From Melghirimyces profundicolus (GTDB lineage Bacteria; Bacillota; Bacilli; Thermoactinomycetales; DSM-45169), in NCBI RefSeq assembly GCF_003054245.1, contig NZ_QBKR01000005.1, forward strand, positions 1 to 64,000: DNA of 64,000 bases, in the 5' to 3' direction. The position numbers were made by a program, and so were the translations under genes. Shown here one piece after another: positions 26,698 to 35,223 of the stretch (its first letter is position 1; each line of letters starts with the position of its first letter). The notes below the pieces were generated by a model. It saw only the letters and a list, made by a program, of their open reading frames with translations, made no database searches and had not been told where the DNA came from.

Positions 26698-26725
26698 GCG
26701 CTCCCACAGGGTGGAGCGCTTTTTT
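26698..26725 (+). terminator. Terminator after rplI
   Basis: GCGCTCC (26698-26704) pairs with GGAGCGC (26713-26719), followed by six T. It separates yybS-gdpP-rplI from dnaB, although read-through is possible. Confidence 0.75.
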
Positions 26726-26753
26726 CATGTCCATGGTTGGAGGATGATGGAAG

Positions 26754-28106
26754 ATGAGTGAACTGTTTTCGGACCGGATGCCTCCCCACAACCAGGAAGC
26801 GGAGCGGGCGGTTCTGGGGGCCATTCTCATCGACCCATCGGTGCTGGTCACCGTAACGGAGAGGCTCCGGCCGGAGGATTTTTACCGGCAGGCCCATCAA
26901 CGCATTTTTCAGGTGACGATCGATCTTTCCGAACAAGGGGAGCCCATTGATCTGGTCACTCTTACTTCAGAGCTGTCGGACCGGAAGCTGTTGGAGGAAG
27001 TCGGGGGGGTTTCGTATCTGACCGAGTTGGCGGAGGCGGTGCCCACGGCGGCCAATGTGGATTACTATGCCCGCATCGTGGAGGAAAAAGCAATCCTGCG
27101 CCGTCTCATCCGGACCGCCACCGAGATTGCCACTTCCGGCTATTCCGGGGGAGAAGAAGTCACGGAAGTGATCGACACCGCCGAGAAGAAGATCCTGGAG
27201 ATTTCGCAGCGGAGGATGCGGAGGGAAGGCTTCACTCCGATCCGTGAAATCCTGATGGAAACCTATGAGCGAATTGAAAACCTCCATTACAATCAGGGGA
27301 AGCTGACGGGAGTCCCCTCCGGATACACGGACCTCGACCGCATGACTTCCGGCTTCCAGAAGTCCGATCTGATCATTCTGGCCGCCCGTCCCAGTATGGG
27401 AAAAACGGCTTTCAGTCTGAATCTGGCCCAGAATGTGGCGGTTCGTTCCGGTTATCCCGTCGCCATTTTCAACCTGGAAATGTCCGCTCCCCAATTGGTT
27501 CAGCGGATGCTGTCCGCCGAAGGCAACATCGACGCCCAGGCTTTCCGGACCGGACATCTGGAAGAAGAAGATTGGGAAAAGTTGACGATGGCCATCAGTA
27601 CGCTTTCCGAGGCCCCTATCTTCATCGACGACACGCCGGGGATCTCCGTTTTTGAAATCCGGTCCAAACTGCGTCGTCTTCAGGCGGAACACGGCCTGGG
27701 GATGGTTTTGATCGATTACCTCCAGCTGATCGAGGGGCGGGGCCGGGACAGCCGGCAACAGGAAATATCGGAGATTTCCCGTTCCCTCAAACTGTTGGCC
27801 CGGGAACTGAACGTTCCGGTGATCGCCCTGTCCCAGCTCTCCCGAGCGGTGGAACAGCGGCAGGACAAACGCCCGATGCTCTCCGATCTCCGGGAATCCG
27901 GTTCCATTGAACAGGATGCCGATATCGTCTCTTTTTTGTACCGGGATGATTATTACAACGAAGAATCGGAGAAGAAAAATATTATCGAGGTGATTCTGGC
28001 CAAACACCGGAACGGACCCGTCGGCAAAGTGGAACTTTTGTTTCTGAAGAACTATAACAAGTTTCTCAGCCTCGATCTGCGCCATGAATCGGGGTTAACC
28101 GGTTAA
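26754..28106 (+). CDS. dnaB: Replicative DNA helicase DnaB (DnaC in Bacillus)
   Basis: 450 residues, no intein. N-terminal domain (PPHNQEAERAVLGAILID, DFYRQAHQRIF) and RecA-like C-terminal domain with Walker A ARPSMGKT (about 211-218), Walker B VLIDYLQLI, and SQLSRAVEQR. Hexameric helicase at the fork. Same position between rplI and purA as in Bacillus. Confidence 0.98.
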   Translation: MSELFSDRMPPHNQEAERAVLGAILIDPSVLVTVTERLRPEDFYRQAHQRIFQVTIDLSEQGEPIDLVTLTSELSDRKLLEEVGGVSYLTELAEAVPTAANVDYYARIVEEKAILRRLIRTATEIATSGYSGGEEVTEVIDTAEKKILEISQRRMRREGFTPIREILMETYERIENLHYNQGKLTGVPSGYTDLDRMTSGFQKSDLIILAARPSMGKTAFSLNLAQNVAVRSGYPVAIFNLEMSAPQLVQRMLSAEGNIDAQAFRTGHLEEEDWEKLTMAISTLSEAPIFIDDTPGISVFEIRSKLRRLQAEHGLGMVLIDYLQLIEGRGRDSRQQEISEISRSLKLLARELNVPVIALSQLSRAVEQRQDKRPMLSDLRESGSIEQDADIVSFLYRDDYYNEESEKKNIIEVILAKHRNGPVGKVELLFLKNYNKFLSLDLRHESGLTG

Positions 28107-28151
28107 AAACGAATGAATGGATATATTTATTATTTAATGTTCGGTTTTTGT

Positions 28152-28181
28152 TTGACACTGAGGGGCGTTTCTCTGTACACT
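28152..28181 (+). promoter_or_regulatory. purA promoter
   Basis: Perfect TTGACA (28152-28157) and TACACT (28176-28181), spacing 18 bp. The leader is only about 40 bases, with no room for a purine riboswitch. Confidence 0.75.
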
Positions 28182-28228
28182 GGTAAAGGGATTATGGTGA
28201 AACCGCCTCGGGAAAGGGGAGCATGGTT

Positions 28229-29518
28229 ATGTCGACGGTGGTTGTTGTCGGGACCCAGTGGGGAGATGAAGGAAAAGGAAAGATCACGGATTTCCTGGCG
28301 GAGAAGGCGGAGGTGGTTTCCCGTTACCAGGGCGGGAACAACGCTGGCCACACCATCGAATTTGGCGGGAAACGGTATAAGCTTCATCTGATTCCTTCGG
28401 GTATTTTTTATCCGGAGAAGATTTGTGTACTGGGAAATGGAATGGTGCTCGACCCCCGGGCGCTGGTGGAGGAGTTGGAGTATCTCCGGACTCAAGGGGT
28501 CTCCACCCAAAACCTCCGGATCTCCGACCGGGCCCATGTGATTCTTCCGTATCATGTCAAGGTGGATATGGCGGAAGAAAGCCGGAAAGGATCGGGGAGG
28601 ATCGGCACCACCGGCAAGGGGATCGGCCCCGCTTACATGGACAAAGCGGCCCGGAACGGCATTCGCGTCTCCGATCTTTTGGACCGGGACCGGTTTGCCG
28701 AACGGCTGAAGAAAAATTTGCAGGACAAAAACCGCCTCCTGGAAAAGTATTACGATACCGACGGTTTCAGCTTTGAGGAGATCTATGAGCCTTATATCGC
28801 CTGTGCGGAACAAATCCGGCCCTATGTGACGGATACCTCGGTGGTGCTGAACGATGCCATCGACCAGGGGCGCCGGGTGTTGTTTGAAGGCGCTCAGGGA
28901 GTGATGTTGGACATCGATCAGGGAACCTATCCCTTTGTTACCTCGTCCAACCCGGTGGCCGGAGGGGTTTGCATCGGTTCCGGCGTGGGTCCCACGAAGA
29001 TCCATCAGGTTATCGGGGTGGCAAAAGCCTACACCACACGTGTAGGGGACGGACCCTTCCCCACGGAGATCCATGACGAAACCGGTGACCAAATTCGGGA
29101 GGTCGGACGTGAATACGGAACCACCACCGGCCGGCCCCGCCGGGTGGGATGGTTTGACAGCGTGGTGGTCCGTCATGCCCGCCGGGTGAGTGGCATCACC
29201 GGACTCTCTCTCAATTCGCTGGACGTATTGACCGGCCTTCCCAAGGTAAAAATCTGTACGGCTTACCGCTACCATGGACGTGTGCTGGAAAACTTTCCGG
29301 CAAGCCTGGACCTGCTGGAGGAATGCGAGCCGGTCTACGAGGAACTGCCGGGTTGGGAGGAAGACATCACCGGGGCCCGGAGTCTCTCCGATTTGCCGAT
29401 GGCGGCGCAGCATTACGTGGAGCGCATCACTCATCTGACAGGGATTCCCCTGACTCTCTTCTCCGTCGGGCCGGGCCGTGAGCAGACCATTCAGGTACGA
29501 CCGTCCTATGCGTCCTGA
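28229..29518 (+). CDS. purA: Adenylosuccinate synthetase
   Basis: 429 residues. Joins IMP and aspartate with GTP in AMP synthesis. [11 protein letters not shown] (8-18) holds the catalytic Asp, followed by [37 protein letters not shown] and the C-terminal [11 protein letters not shown]. The second ATG (28229) is preferred: GGGGAG is 8 bases away and the family starts MS(S/T)VVVVG. Confidence 0.98.
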   Translation: MSTVVVVGTQWGDEGKGKITDFLAEKAEVVSRYQGGNNAGHTIEFGGKRYKLHLIPSGIFYPEKICVLGNGMVLDPRALVEELEYLRTQGVSTQNLRISDRAHVILPYHVKVDMAEESRKGSGRIGTTGKGIGPAYMDKAARNGIRVSDLLDRDRFAERLKKNLQDKNRLLEKYYDTDGFSFEEIYEPYIACAEQIRPYVTDTSVVLNDAIDQGRRVLFEGAQGVMLDIDQGTYPFVTSSNPVAGGVCIGSGVGPTKIHQVIGVAKAYTTRVGDGPFPTEIHDETGDQIREVGREYGTTTGRPRRVGWFDSVVVRHARRVSGITGLSLNSLDVLTGLPKVKICTAYRYHGRVLENFPASLDLLEECEPVYEELPGWEEDITGARSLSDLPMAAQHYVERITHLTGIPLTLFSVGPGREQTIQVRPSYAS

Positions 29519-29613
29519 TCTGAGAAAACGGAGGATGGATGATCCGGTTACGGTGTGTTGAACCGTGGAAAAACAGGATTTTTTCGACCCCGTATTTGTT
29601 ATATCTGACCGGA

Positions 29614-29643
29614 AAAAGCGCCCCTGGGAAGAGGGGCGCTTTT
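29614..29643. terminator. Bidirectional terminator between purA and rlmH
   Basis: AAAAGCGCCCCT pairs perfectly with AGGGGCGCTTTT around GGGAAG. It serves the convergent purA and rlmH. Confidence 0.9.
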
Positions 29644-29674
29644 GATATGCAGAGAAGGTTCCGCGGCCTCCCTC

Positions 29675-30154
29675 TCATTTGTGGTAGGTTTCCCCCCGGT
29701 TGATCTTGAAGGACCGAAAGACCTGTTCCAGCAGGATCACCCGCATCAGTTGGTGAGGAAAGGTCATCTTGGAGCAGGAAAGGGTAAAGTCCGCCCGTTG
29801 CATCACCGAATCGGAGAGCCCGTAGGAACCTCCGATAACGAAGGCGATCCGACTTTTCCCGTAGGTGGCCAATTGGTCCAAATGATGGGCGAGGGTTTCA
29901 GAGGAAAGCATCACCCCTTGAATGGCGAGGGCGATGGTGTATGTATCCGGGGAGAGGTGGCGGAGAATCCGTTCCCCTTCCCCGGTGACGATCCGCTGGA
30001 TTTCTGCGTCGTTCAAAGGTTCCTGCCCCTTACTTTCCGGAATCTCCGTCACTTCCACTCTGGCGTACGGGGAAATCCGTTTCATGTAATCGTCCACAGC
30101 CAGGCGAATGTATTTTTCTTTCAGTTTGCCGACGGCCAATATCTGAATGTGCAT
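29675..30154 (-). CDS. rlmH: 23S rRNA (pseudouridine(1915)-N3)-methyltransferase RlmH
   Basis: 159 residues. SPOUT-class knotted methyltransferase acting on the 70S ribosome. Begins HIQILAVGKLKEKY; the SAM knot IAFVIGGSYGLS is at about 103-114, with the C-terminal LSKMTFPHQL-type block (SKMTFPHQLMRVILLEQ) and the tail YHK. It lies at the end of the wal-htrA minus-strand block, as in Bacillus yydA. Confidence 0.97.
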   Translation of the reverse strand: MHIQILAVGKLKEKYIRLAVDDYMKRISPYARVEVTEIPESKGQEPLNDAEIQRIVTGEGERILRHLSPDTYTIALAIQGVMLSSETLAHHLDQLATYGKSRIAFVIGGSYGLSDSVMQRADFTLSCSKMTFPHQLMRVILLEQVFRSFKINRGETYHK

Positions 30155-30327
30155 GCGTGTCCCCCCCGGTTTTTTCTAAAGTGTGAACAGGAAAATCAGC
30201 TCGTTTCGAGTCGGATGAAACGGGTGATGGAAAGAGTTACAGTGAGGCGTTCGGTGAAAAAGAAGCCTGCGGGGGACGGCAGGAGTTGCCTTGCTGCCGC
30301 GCCCGAAGGAAGGGTCCCCGCCGCGTC

Positions 30328-30507
30328 TTATGTCTCCGGTAAGGTGATCCGGTAGAGCGGCGGTTGTCCGCACTCGTGGCATCCGTGGGCCCGTTCCCCC
30401 TCCTTCAGCAGAATCAGGTCAGGTGCCCGACCTCTTTCGTCCACGATCCCGTCCAGAACGGAATCGATATGTTCAGCGCACGCGTATCGCACCGTCGTTT
30501 CGGACAT
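30328..30507 (-). CDS. CxxH/CxxC protein (YyzF-like)
   Basis: 59 residues. Two metal-ligand pairs define the family: CAEH (about 9-12) and CHEC (about 44-47), which probably bind zinc. Conserved between htrA and rlmH in Bacillales; function unknown. The ATG at 30507 follows AAAGGAG; nine further upstream codons are open but not conserved. Nothing is seen in the 170 bases down to rlmH. Confidence 0.88.
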   Translation of the reverse strand: MSETTVRYACAEHIDSVLDGIVDERGRAPDLILLKEGERAHGCHECGQPPLYRITLPET

Positions 30508-30571
30508 GACTCCACTCCTTTCCTGGATTGACAAGGAAACGCCCCGCGGGGGGGCGGGGCGATGGTTTGGT

Positions 30572-31756
30572 TTAACCGGGAGTTTGGGTCAGGGTAACCG
30601 TGGTGGTTTTCTTCGCTCCGTCCCGGTAGAAGGTCACTTTCATTTTCGCTCCGATCTTTTTTTCCTTCCAAAGGTAGGAGCGGAGCTCAGAACCATTTCG
30701 AATCTTTTTCCCGTCCAGCTGAACGATGACGTCCAGCCGTTCCAATCCGGCTTTGTCAGCTCCGCTGCCGGGGGTGACATCCAACACCACCGTCCCTTGA
30801 TCGACGGAGTCCGGAAGGTTCAGTTCGCTGGAACGGGTCCGGGGATCAATGGTTTCGACATCCTTCAGGCTGACCCCCAGGAAAGGACGCCGGACCTCGC
30901 CGTACTGAATCAGGTTGTTGATGATCGGCTTGGCGTCGTTGGCGGGAATGGCAAAGCCGAGTCCTTCCACCCCCTGCTGGGCGATTTTAAGGCTGTTGAT
31001 ACCGATCACCTGACCGGCGGCATTGACGAGGGCCCCTCCGCTGTTCCCCGGGTTGATGGCGGCATCGGTTTGGATGACGTCCATATCCATCGTTTCGGAA
31101 ACTTGAATCTGTCGGTGGGGGGAACTGATCACCCCGGAGGTGACGGACTGGGAAAACTCCAATCCCAGAGGGTTCCCGATGGCGATTGCGGGTTCACCTG
31201 CTTTGATTTTATCCGAGTTTCCGAATTCGGCCACTTCTTTCACATAGTTGGCTGGAATCTCCAACACTGCCAGATCCGTTGGCGGATCGCTTCCCAGGAG
31301 TTTGGCTTCCACCGTATGACCGCCGTTTTTTTCCCCGGGAATGACCACGCCGATCTGGTTGGCCCCTTCAATGACATGATGGTTGGTTACCACCAACGCT
31401 TTATCCCCTTTTTTGTCGAAGATCACGCCGGAACCGGTGCCCCTCTGAACGGTTTCCTGACTGAAGGGATCATCGCTCCGCTGGAGATTGACCACTCCCA
31501 CAACGGCCGGTCTCGCTTTTTGCACTGCTTTCGTGATGTCGTTGTTCACATCCACGCTGACGGTTTTTGTCGGTCCCTGTCCCTCCGCAAGGAAGGGGGT
31601 TCCGCCTGCGAAATACTGTTGGGGCAAAAGGCCCGCTCTCACCAGTGCGGGTGACAGCGTGAGGACCAGGAGACCTCCGATCACGGCCGATATCACCGCT
31701 GTCAAAAAAATCACCCATCCCTGGCGAAAACGGTCCGAATTGTCGTAGTAACCCAC
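30572..31756 (-). CDS. htrA: HtrA-type trypsin-like serine protease (membrane-anchored)
   Basis: 394 residues from the GTG at 31756, which follows GAGGAGG by 7 bases and gives VGYYDNSDRF, the family N-terminus (relatives start MGYYD). One transmembrane helix is at about 17-40. The protease domain has His in NHHVIEG (about 124), Asp in PTDLAVLEI (about 159) and Ser in GNSGGAL (about 238). A C-terminal PDZ domain is at about 285-385. It degrades misfolded secreted proteins at the outer membrane face. It is the last large gene of the walRK block, as yyxA in Bacillus. An upstream ATG in frame (31783) is possible. Confidence 0.95.
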   Translation of the reverse strand: MGYYDNSDRFRQGWVIFLTAVISAVIGGLLVLTLSPALVRAGLLPQQYFAGGTPFLAEGQGPTKTVSVDVNNDITKAVQKARPAVVGVVNLQRSDDPFSQETVQRGTGSGVIFDKKGDKALVVTNHHVIEGANQIGVVIPGEKNGGHTVEAKLLGSDPPTDLAVLEIPANYVKEVAEFGNSDKIKAGEPAIAIGNPLGLEFSQSVTSGVISSPHRQIQVSETMDMDVIQTDAAINPGNSGGALVNAAGQVIGINSLKIAQQGVEGLGFAIPANDAKPIINNLIQYGEVRRPFLGVSLKDVETIDPRTRSSELNLPDSVDQGTVVLDVTPGSGADKAGLERLDVIVQLDGKKIRNGSELRSYLWKEKKIGAKMKVTFYRDGAKKTTTVTLTQTPG

Positions 31757-31950
31757 GATCCCGCCTCCTCGTCGCTCGTTCATAGGTTTTCGACTCTCAT
31801 CATTATGCGAATACCCCACACATATTATACTAATTTCCCCGATAGCCTGAAAGAAAAGAGGGATCATTTAAAAAGAGCCGAATGAAAGGGGTCTGAAAAC
31901 ATCCATGACCGGTCCATAATGGAAAAAAGGCAGGACGGGAGGCTTTCAAG

Positions 31951-32223
31951 GTGAAATCTGAGGAAAACTCCTCCCACCGGTCCCCGGTGATACCGGAAGT
32001 GGACTGGGGAGCACAGATCGCCGATTTGAAGGAACAAGGTTACCGGACGGAGCTTTGGCTGAACGCGATTCTAAACTGTCTGGAGGCAAAGGGAATGTTT
32101 ACCCTTGAGGAGGTCCGGAAAGCCGTGGAAACCATGGATCGGCAATGGACTTGGTTGGCGGAGAGAAGGGGTTCCCACCGTTCCAAGACGGAACGAGAGC
32201 GTAGCGATTCTCCCGAAACGTGA
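31951..32223 (+). CDS. Hypothetical protein, 90 residues
   Basis: A GTG start 8 bases after GGGAGG, followed by a soluble acidic protein with an amphipathic middle (WGAQIADLKEQGYRTEL, LNAILNCLEAKGMFTLEEV) and a basic, Arg-rich tail. The pattern suggests two or three helices. I recognise no family. It is on the plus strand between the divergent htrA and the convergent yycJ, and is closed by a strong terminator. Confidence 0.65.
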   Translation: MKSEENSSHRSPVIPEVDWGAQIADLKEQGYRTELWLNAILNCLEAKGMFTLEEVRKAVETMDRQWTWLAERRGSHRSKTERERSDSPET

Positions 32224-32232
32224 CCGAATGCC

Positions 32233-32266
32233 AAAAGGCAGCCCTTGTTTAAAAGGGCTGCCTTTT
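32233..32266. terminator. Bidirectional terminator overlapping the yycJ 3' end
   Basis: AAAAGGCAGCCCTT pairs perfectly with AAGGGCTGCCTTTT around a 6-base loop. It ends the small plus-strand gene and lies over the last codons of yycJ. Confidence 0.85.
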
Positions 32267-33058
32267 CCGTTCCAGGGGAAGGAGCGGGGTGGGCCGATCG
32301 GGTTGGGTTCCCCGCAACCGGACGTCCCGGCCCACGTCGAGCCCCTGTTCCTGAAGAATCCCTTTCACCGTGAGATGGGCAAGGTCGGTCAAATTGTTGT
32401 CCTGACTGAGATGGGCCAGAAACACGTCCTCGCCGTTTCCCCGCAGGAAAGTCAGGAGGGCTTCTCCCGCATCTTCGTTGGAGAGGTGGCCCACATCACT
32501 GAGGATTCTCCGTTTGACATTCCAGGGATAAGTCCCCATTCGGAGCATATTGACGTCGTGGTTGGCTTCAAGGATGAGGGCGTCGCACCCGGCCACCTTC
32601 TCGGCAATCCGGGGATTGATGTACCCGGTATCCGTCACCAGTCCGAGGCGGGATCCTTCGTGGTGAAAGCAGAAACCCATTGGTTCGGCGGCATCGTGGG
32701 AAACGGGGAAGGATTCCACAGTGAGGTCCTCCAGGTCCAGAGTGGACAAAGTGGGAAACACATGCTGCTGTTCGATCGGAATCCCGCCCACTCCGGAGGG
32801 AAGAGCGGCCCAGGTGGTTTCGTTCATGTAAACGGGCAAACGGTACCGCCGCGCAAACACCCCCAATCCCTTGATATGGTCGCTGTGCTCGTGGGTCACC
32901 AGTACGGCATGCAGGGAGGAAGGCTCCACCCCGATGGAGGTGAGAAGCTTTTCCAGACGCTTCCCGCTCAGGCCCGCATCCACCAGCACGCGGATCCGCC
33001 CCGTCTCCACATAGAGAGCGTTTCCGGTGCTGCCGCTTGCCAATATGCTGTACTTCAT
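32249..33058 (-). CDS. walJ: Metallo-beta-lactamase-fold hydrolase WalJ (YycJ)
   Basis: 269 residues. Phosphodiesterase-like MBL-fold protein of the WalRK operon, linked in Bacillus to coordination of division and replication. Opens KYSILASGSTGNALYVE. Metal site: THEHSDH (about 57-63), the later SHDA, and the LEANHD / HLSNEDA histidines. An alternative ATG three codons upstream (33067) is equally possible: AGAGG lies just before it. The end overlaps a terminator. Confidence 0.95.
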   Translation of the reverse strand: MKYSILASGSTGNALYVETGRIRVLVDAGLSGKRLEKLLTSIGVEPSSLHAVLVTHEHSDHIKGLGVFARRYRLPVYMNETTWAALPSGVGGIPIEQQHVFPTLSTLDLEDLTVESFPVSHDAAEPMGFCFHHEGSRLGLVTDTGYINPRIAEKVAGCDALILEANHDVNMLRMGTYPWNVKRRILSDVGHLSNEDAGEALLTFLRGNGEDVFLAHLSQDNNLTDLAHLTVKGILQEQGLDVGRDVRLRGTQPDRPTPLLPLERKRQPF

Positions 33059-33091
33059 CCGGTTCATCCTCTTTCTTTCCTCCGAATTTGT

Positions 33092-33841
33092 TTATCGGTT
33101 CGGGACGGCTTCGATCACCTGTGTCAAAGCATTAATGTAAAACGTGGTCTCTTCCGTTTGGATTCTCCATACGGGAAAGAGGAAACGGGAGGAGCCGTCG
33201 TAAGCCTGTCCGTGGTAGCCCAGGGTCACGTCGGTTACCGTGGCTCCCTTGTCGATTCTCCCGTATTGGATCAGTCTGACCAAAGCATCCTGTGCGGACA
33301 GACCCGTACGGGTGTTGTTCTTGTTTTCCAGGATGGTCAAGGGGGTGAGTCTCAGCTCTTTCACCGCCCCGTCTTTCAACCGGACAATCAGGCGGCTGTC
33401 GAAGATGGGCCTTCCGTTGTGGATCTGAAAAAAGGTTTTTTGCTGATCCCCCTGGGGACCCAGCATCCGATATTCCTCGAAATCGGGGACATAGCGTTTC
33501 AGCATCTTATCCAGTCCGTCCACCGGTTCCACGGGAGTGTGGAAAACGAGGCGGTAATTCCCTTCCGACATGGATTCCCACCGGTCATCCTTTTCCAGAA
33601 GCGTCTCCTCATCCTTGGGCTTGGCTTCCAGGGAGGAAACTTGGAGCGCTGTCTTGGGGAGATCGGCTTTCAAAGTGATCTGCTGATCGGCGATCAGGTC
33701 TTTCAATTCCCTCTGCGTTTCCTCTGAAACCTTCTGGTTTTGGGCCTGTTCTCCCTTGGCTGTGAGCAGTTGGTCGGCGAGAAAGACGTTCAGAGCGAGA
33801 AAGGCCAGAATCAGAATGGATTTGGCTCGGCTCCAGTCCAC
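33092..33841 (-). CDS. walI: WalK regulator WalI (YycI)
   Basis: 249 residues. N-terminal membrane anchor (SILILAFLALNVFLADQLL, about 8-26), then an extracellular YycI domain of two similar lobes. With WalH it forms a membrane complex that restrains the kinase WalK. The start lies 31 bp inside the 3' end of walH, so translation is coupled. Divergent in sequence, but length and context are typical. Confidence 0.93.
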   Translation of the reverse strand: MDWSRAKSILILAFLALNVFLADQLLTAKGEQAQNQKVSEETQRELKDLIADQQITLKADLPKTALQVSSLEAKPKDEETLLEKDDRWESMSEGNYRLVFHTPVEPVDGLDKMLKRYVPDFEEYRMLGPQGDQQKTFFQIHNGRPIFDSRLIVRLKDGAVKELRLTPLTILENKNNTRTGLSAQDALVRLIQYGRIDKGATVTDVTLGYHGQAYDGSSRFLFPVWRIQTEETTFYINALTQVIEAVPNR

Positions 33842-35223
33842 CGTGCATCCCTCCCCGATTCGGATGTCGCGAGATACCCCTGCTTACCGTCTTGGAAAAC
33901 GACCACCCAGACCGGCTTCAGTACTAAACTCTTTTTTTTGGCCGTTTTTTCGGTCCTGGCCTGATAACCGGGATAGATCTGGCGGATTTTCGTCAGGTCC
34001 GCCCCCAGTTCGTTCACCGCATCGAGAACTTGTTTTCCGGAGGGGAGCCGGTCCGCTTCCTTTGTGTCTGACCGAAAGGAAAAATACACGAGGGAACGCC
34101 CATATTTCGTGACCCCTTGGTGGGCGGTCAGGGAAATGGTGTCCAGTCCGGGATATTGTTCCGGACCGTAGACCGGCAATCCTTTCACGTGAAGACGGAA
34201 ATCGTAGTCGCTCCCTCCATTGCCCCTGTCGGTTTCCACCCCGTCCAGGAGGTAGTTTCCCGTCCAACCGTTGTGCCGGTTCATAAAGGAAATGATCGTG
34301 TTCAGTTCCTCTTCGGGGGTGGATTCCTTTTCGGGCGGGCTGGCGGAATTGTAGTACATCATCTTTTTATGCTTTTCATTGTACTGCAGGGTCCGTCCGT
34401 TTTCGAGGGTGTCGGTGTAAACGTAATTGTCACCCGACAGCCGGATTTCTTCCACGCTGTTCGGATTCCGGAACAGAATCATTTTCATGGAGTCCATTTT
34501 GATTTCCTCTAATTCATAGGTCAGACGCGGAACCGCCGGGTTGGTTTCCGGCAGGTAGAACACATGGGGAACTCTGTCTCCTTCGAGATCTTCTTCCTTC
34601 AGCCCGGGTTTGTCCCCTTTGACATAAGGCAATAACGGCTCCCCGCCCGCCCGGCCGGCAAGGTCCATTACCTTGTCGTAATTCTGGATCAGGGCTGTGG
34701 CCTGAACCACGGTTTGCGTCTGATCGGAAATCATCCAGACGGTAACCCGGTTGTTTTCCCCTTCACCAAAAATCCAAATGCGGTTGAAGTCCTCGGTCTC
34801 GAACCCGTTTTCTTCTCCACTCCTAAAAAACGTCTGAGCCACGTCGGCGGGGAGGTTTCTGTGAAAGCGGAGTTCCAGACCGTTTTCTTCCTCCATCAAC
34901 GCCTTCCATTGCGCAGGGGATGGTTCAATCTCCCGTGGTTTGTCCAGACGCGCATGATGGAGTTGATCCACCAGGACCCGGTGTTCTTTTCCAGGCAGAA
35001 TGCGCCGGTGGTTCCCTTCTTCATGGAAAAGAATTTCGGGGGGAGCGGCCAGCTGGTGGATGTCCTCCTTTTGAAAGTCATCATGGCCGATGGGAGGGAT
35101 ATTTTCAAAATCCGTGGCCCCGCTGTCCTGATAGGAAGGGGAACTGTACCACAGCATTCCCGTCTGGACCACGCTCGCCGCCACAAGAAAGACGATGGTC
35201 AGGGATTTGAGATGTTCCTTCAT
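33811..35223 (-). CDS. walH: WalK regulator WalH (YycH)
   Basis: 470 residues. N-terminal transmembrane segment (LTIVFLVAASVVQTGMLWY, about 8-26) and a large extracellular YycH domain with the family's three-part layout. It overlaps walK by 4 bp and walI by 31 bp. Acts with WalI as a brake or modulator of WalK in cell-wall homeostasis. Confidence 0.94.
   Translation of the reverse strand: MKEHLKSLTIVFLVAASVVQTGMLWYSSPSYQDSGATDFENIPPIGHDDFQKEDIHQLAAPPEILFHEEGNHRRILPGKEHRVLVDQLHHARLDKPREIEPSPAQWKALMEEENGLELRFHRNLPADVAQTFFRSGEENGFETEDFNRIWIFGEGENNRVTVWMISDQTQTVVQATALIQNYDKVMDLAGRAGGEPLLPYVKGDKPGLKEEDLEGDRVPHVFYLPETNPAVPRLTYELEEIKMDSMKMILFRNPNSVEEIRLSGDNYVYTDTLENGRTLQYNEKHKKMMYYNSASPPEKESTPEEELNTIISFMNRHNGWTGNYLLDGVETDRGNGGSDYDFRLHVKGLPVYGPEQYPGLDTISLTAHQGVTKYGRSLVYFSFRSDTKEADRLPSGKQVLDAVNELGADLTKIRQIYPGYQARTEKTAKKKSLVLKPVWVVVFQDGKQGYLATSESGRDARWTGAEPNPF

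Noticed and set aside
28113-28391. Separate gene between dnaB and purA
   Set aside because: The frame covers the purA promoter and start and has no homology; purA begins at 28229.
32105-33727. A 540-codon plus-strand frame across walJ and walI
   Set aside because: Antisense to two well-supported genes and lacks protein-like features.
34191-34206. A parS-like string (TTTCACGTGAA) inside walH
   Set aside because: Five of 16 positions deviate, including the outer bases needed for Spo0J binding; expected by chance.
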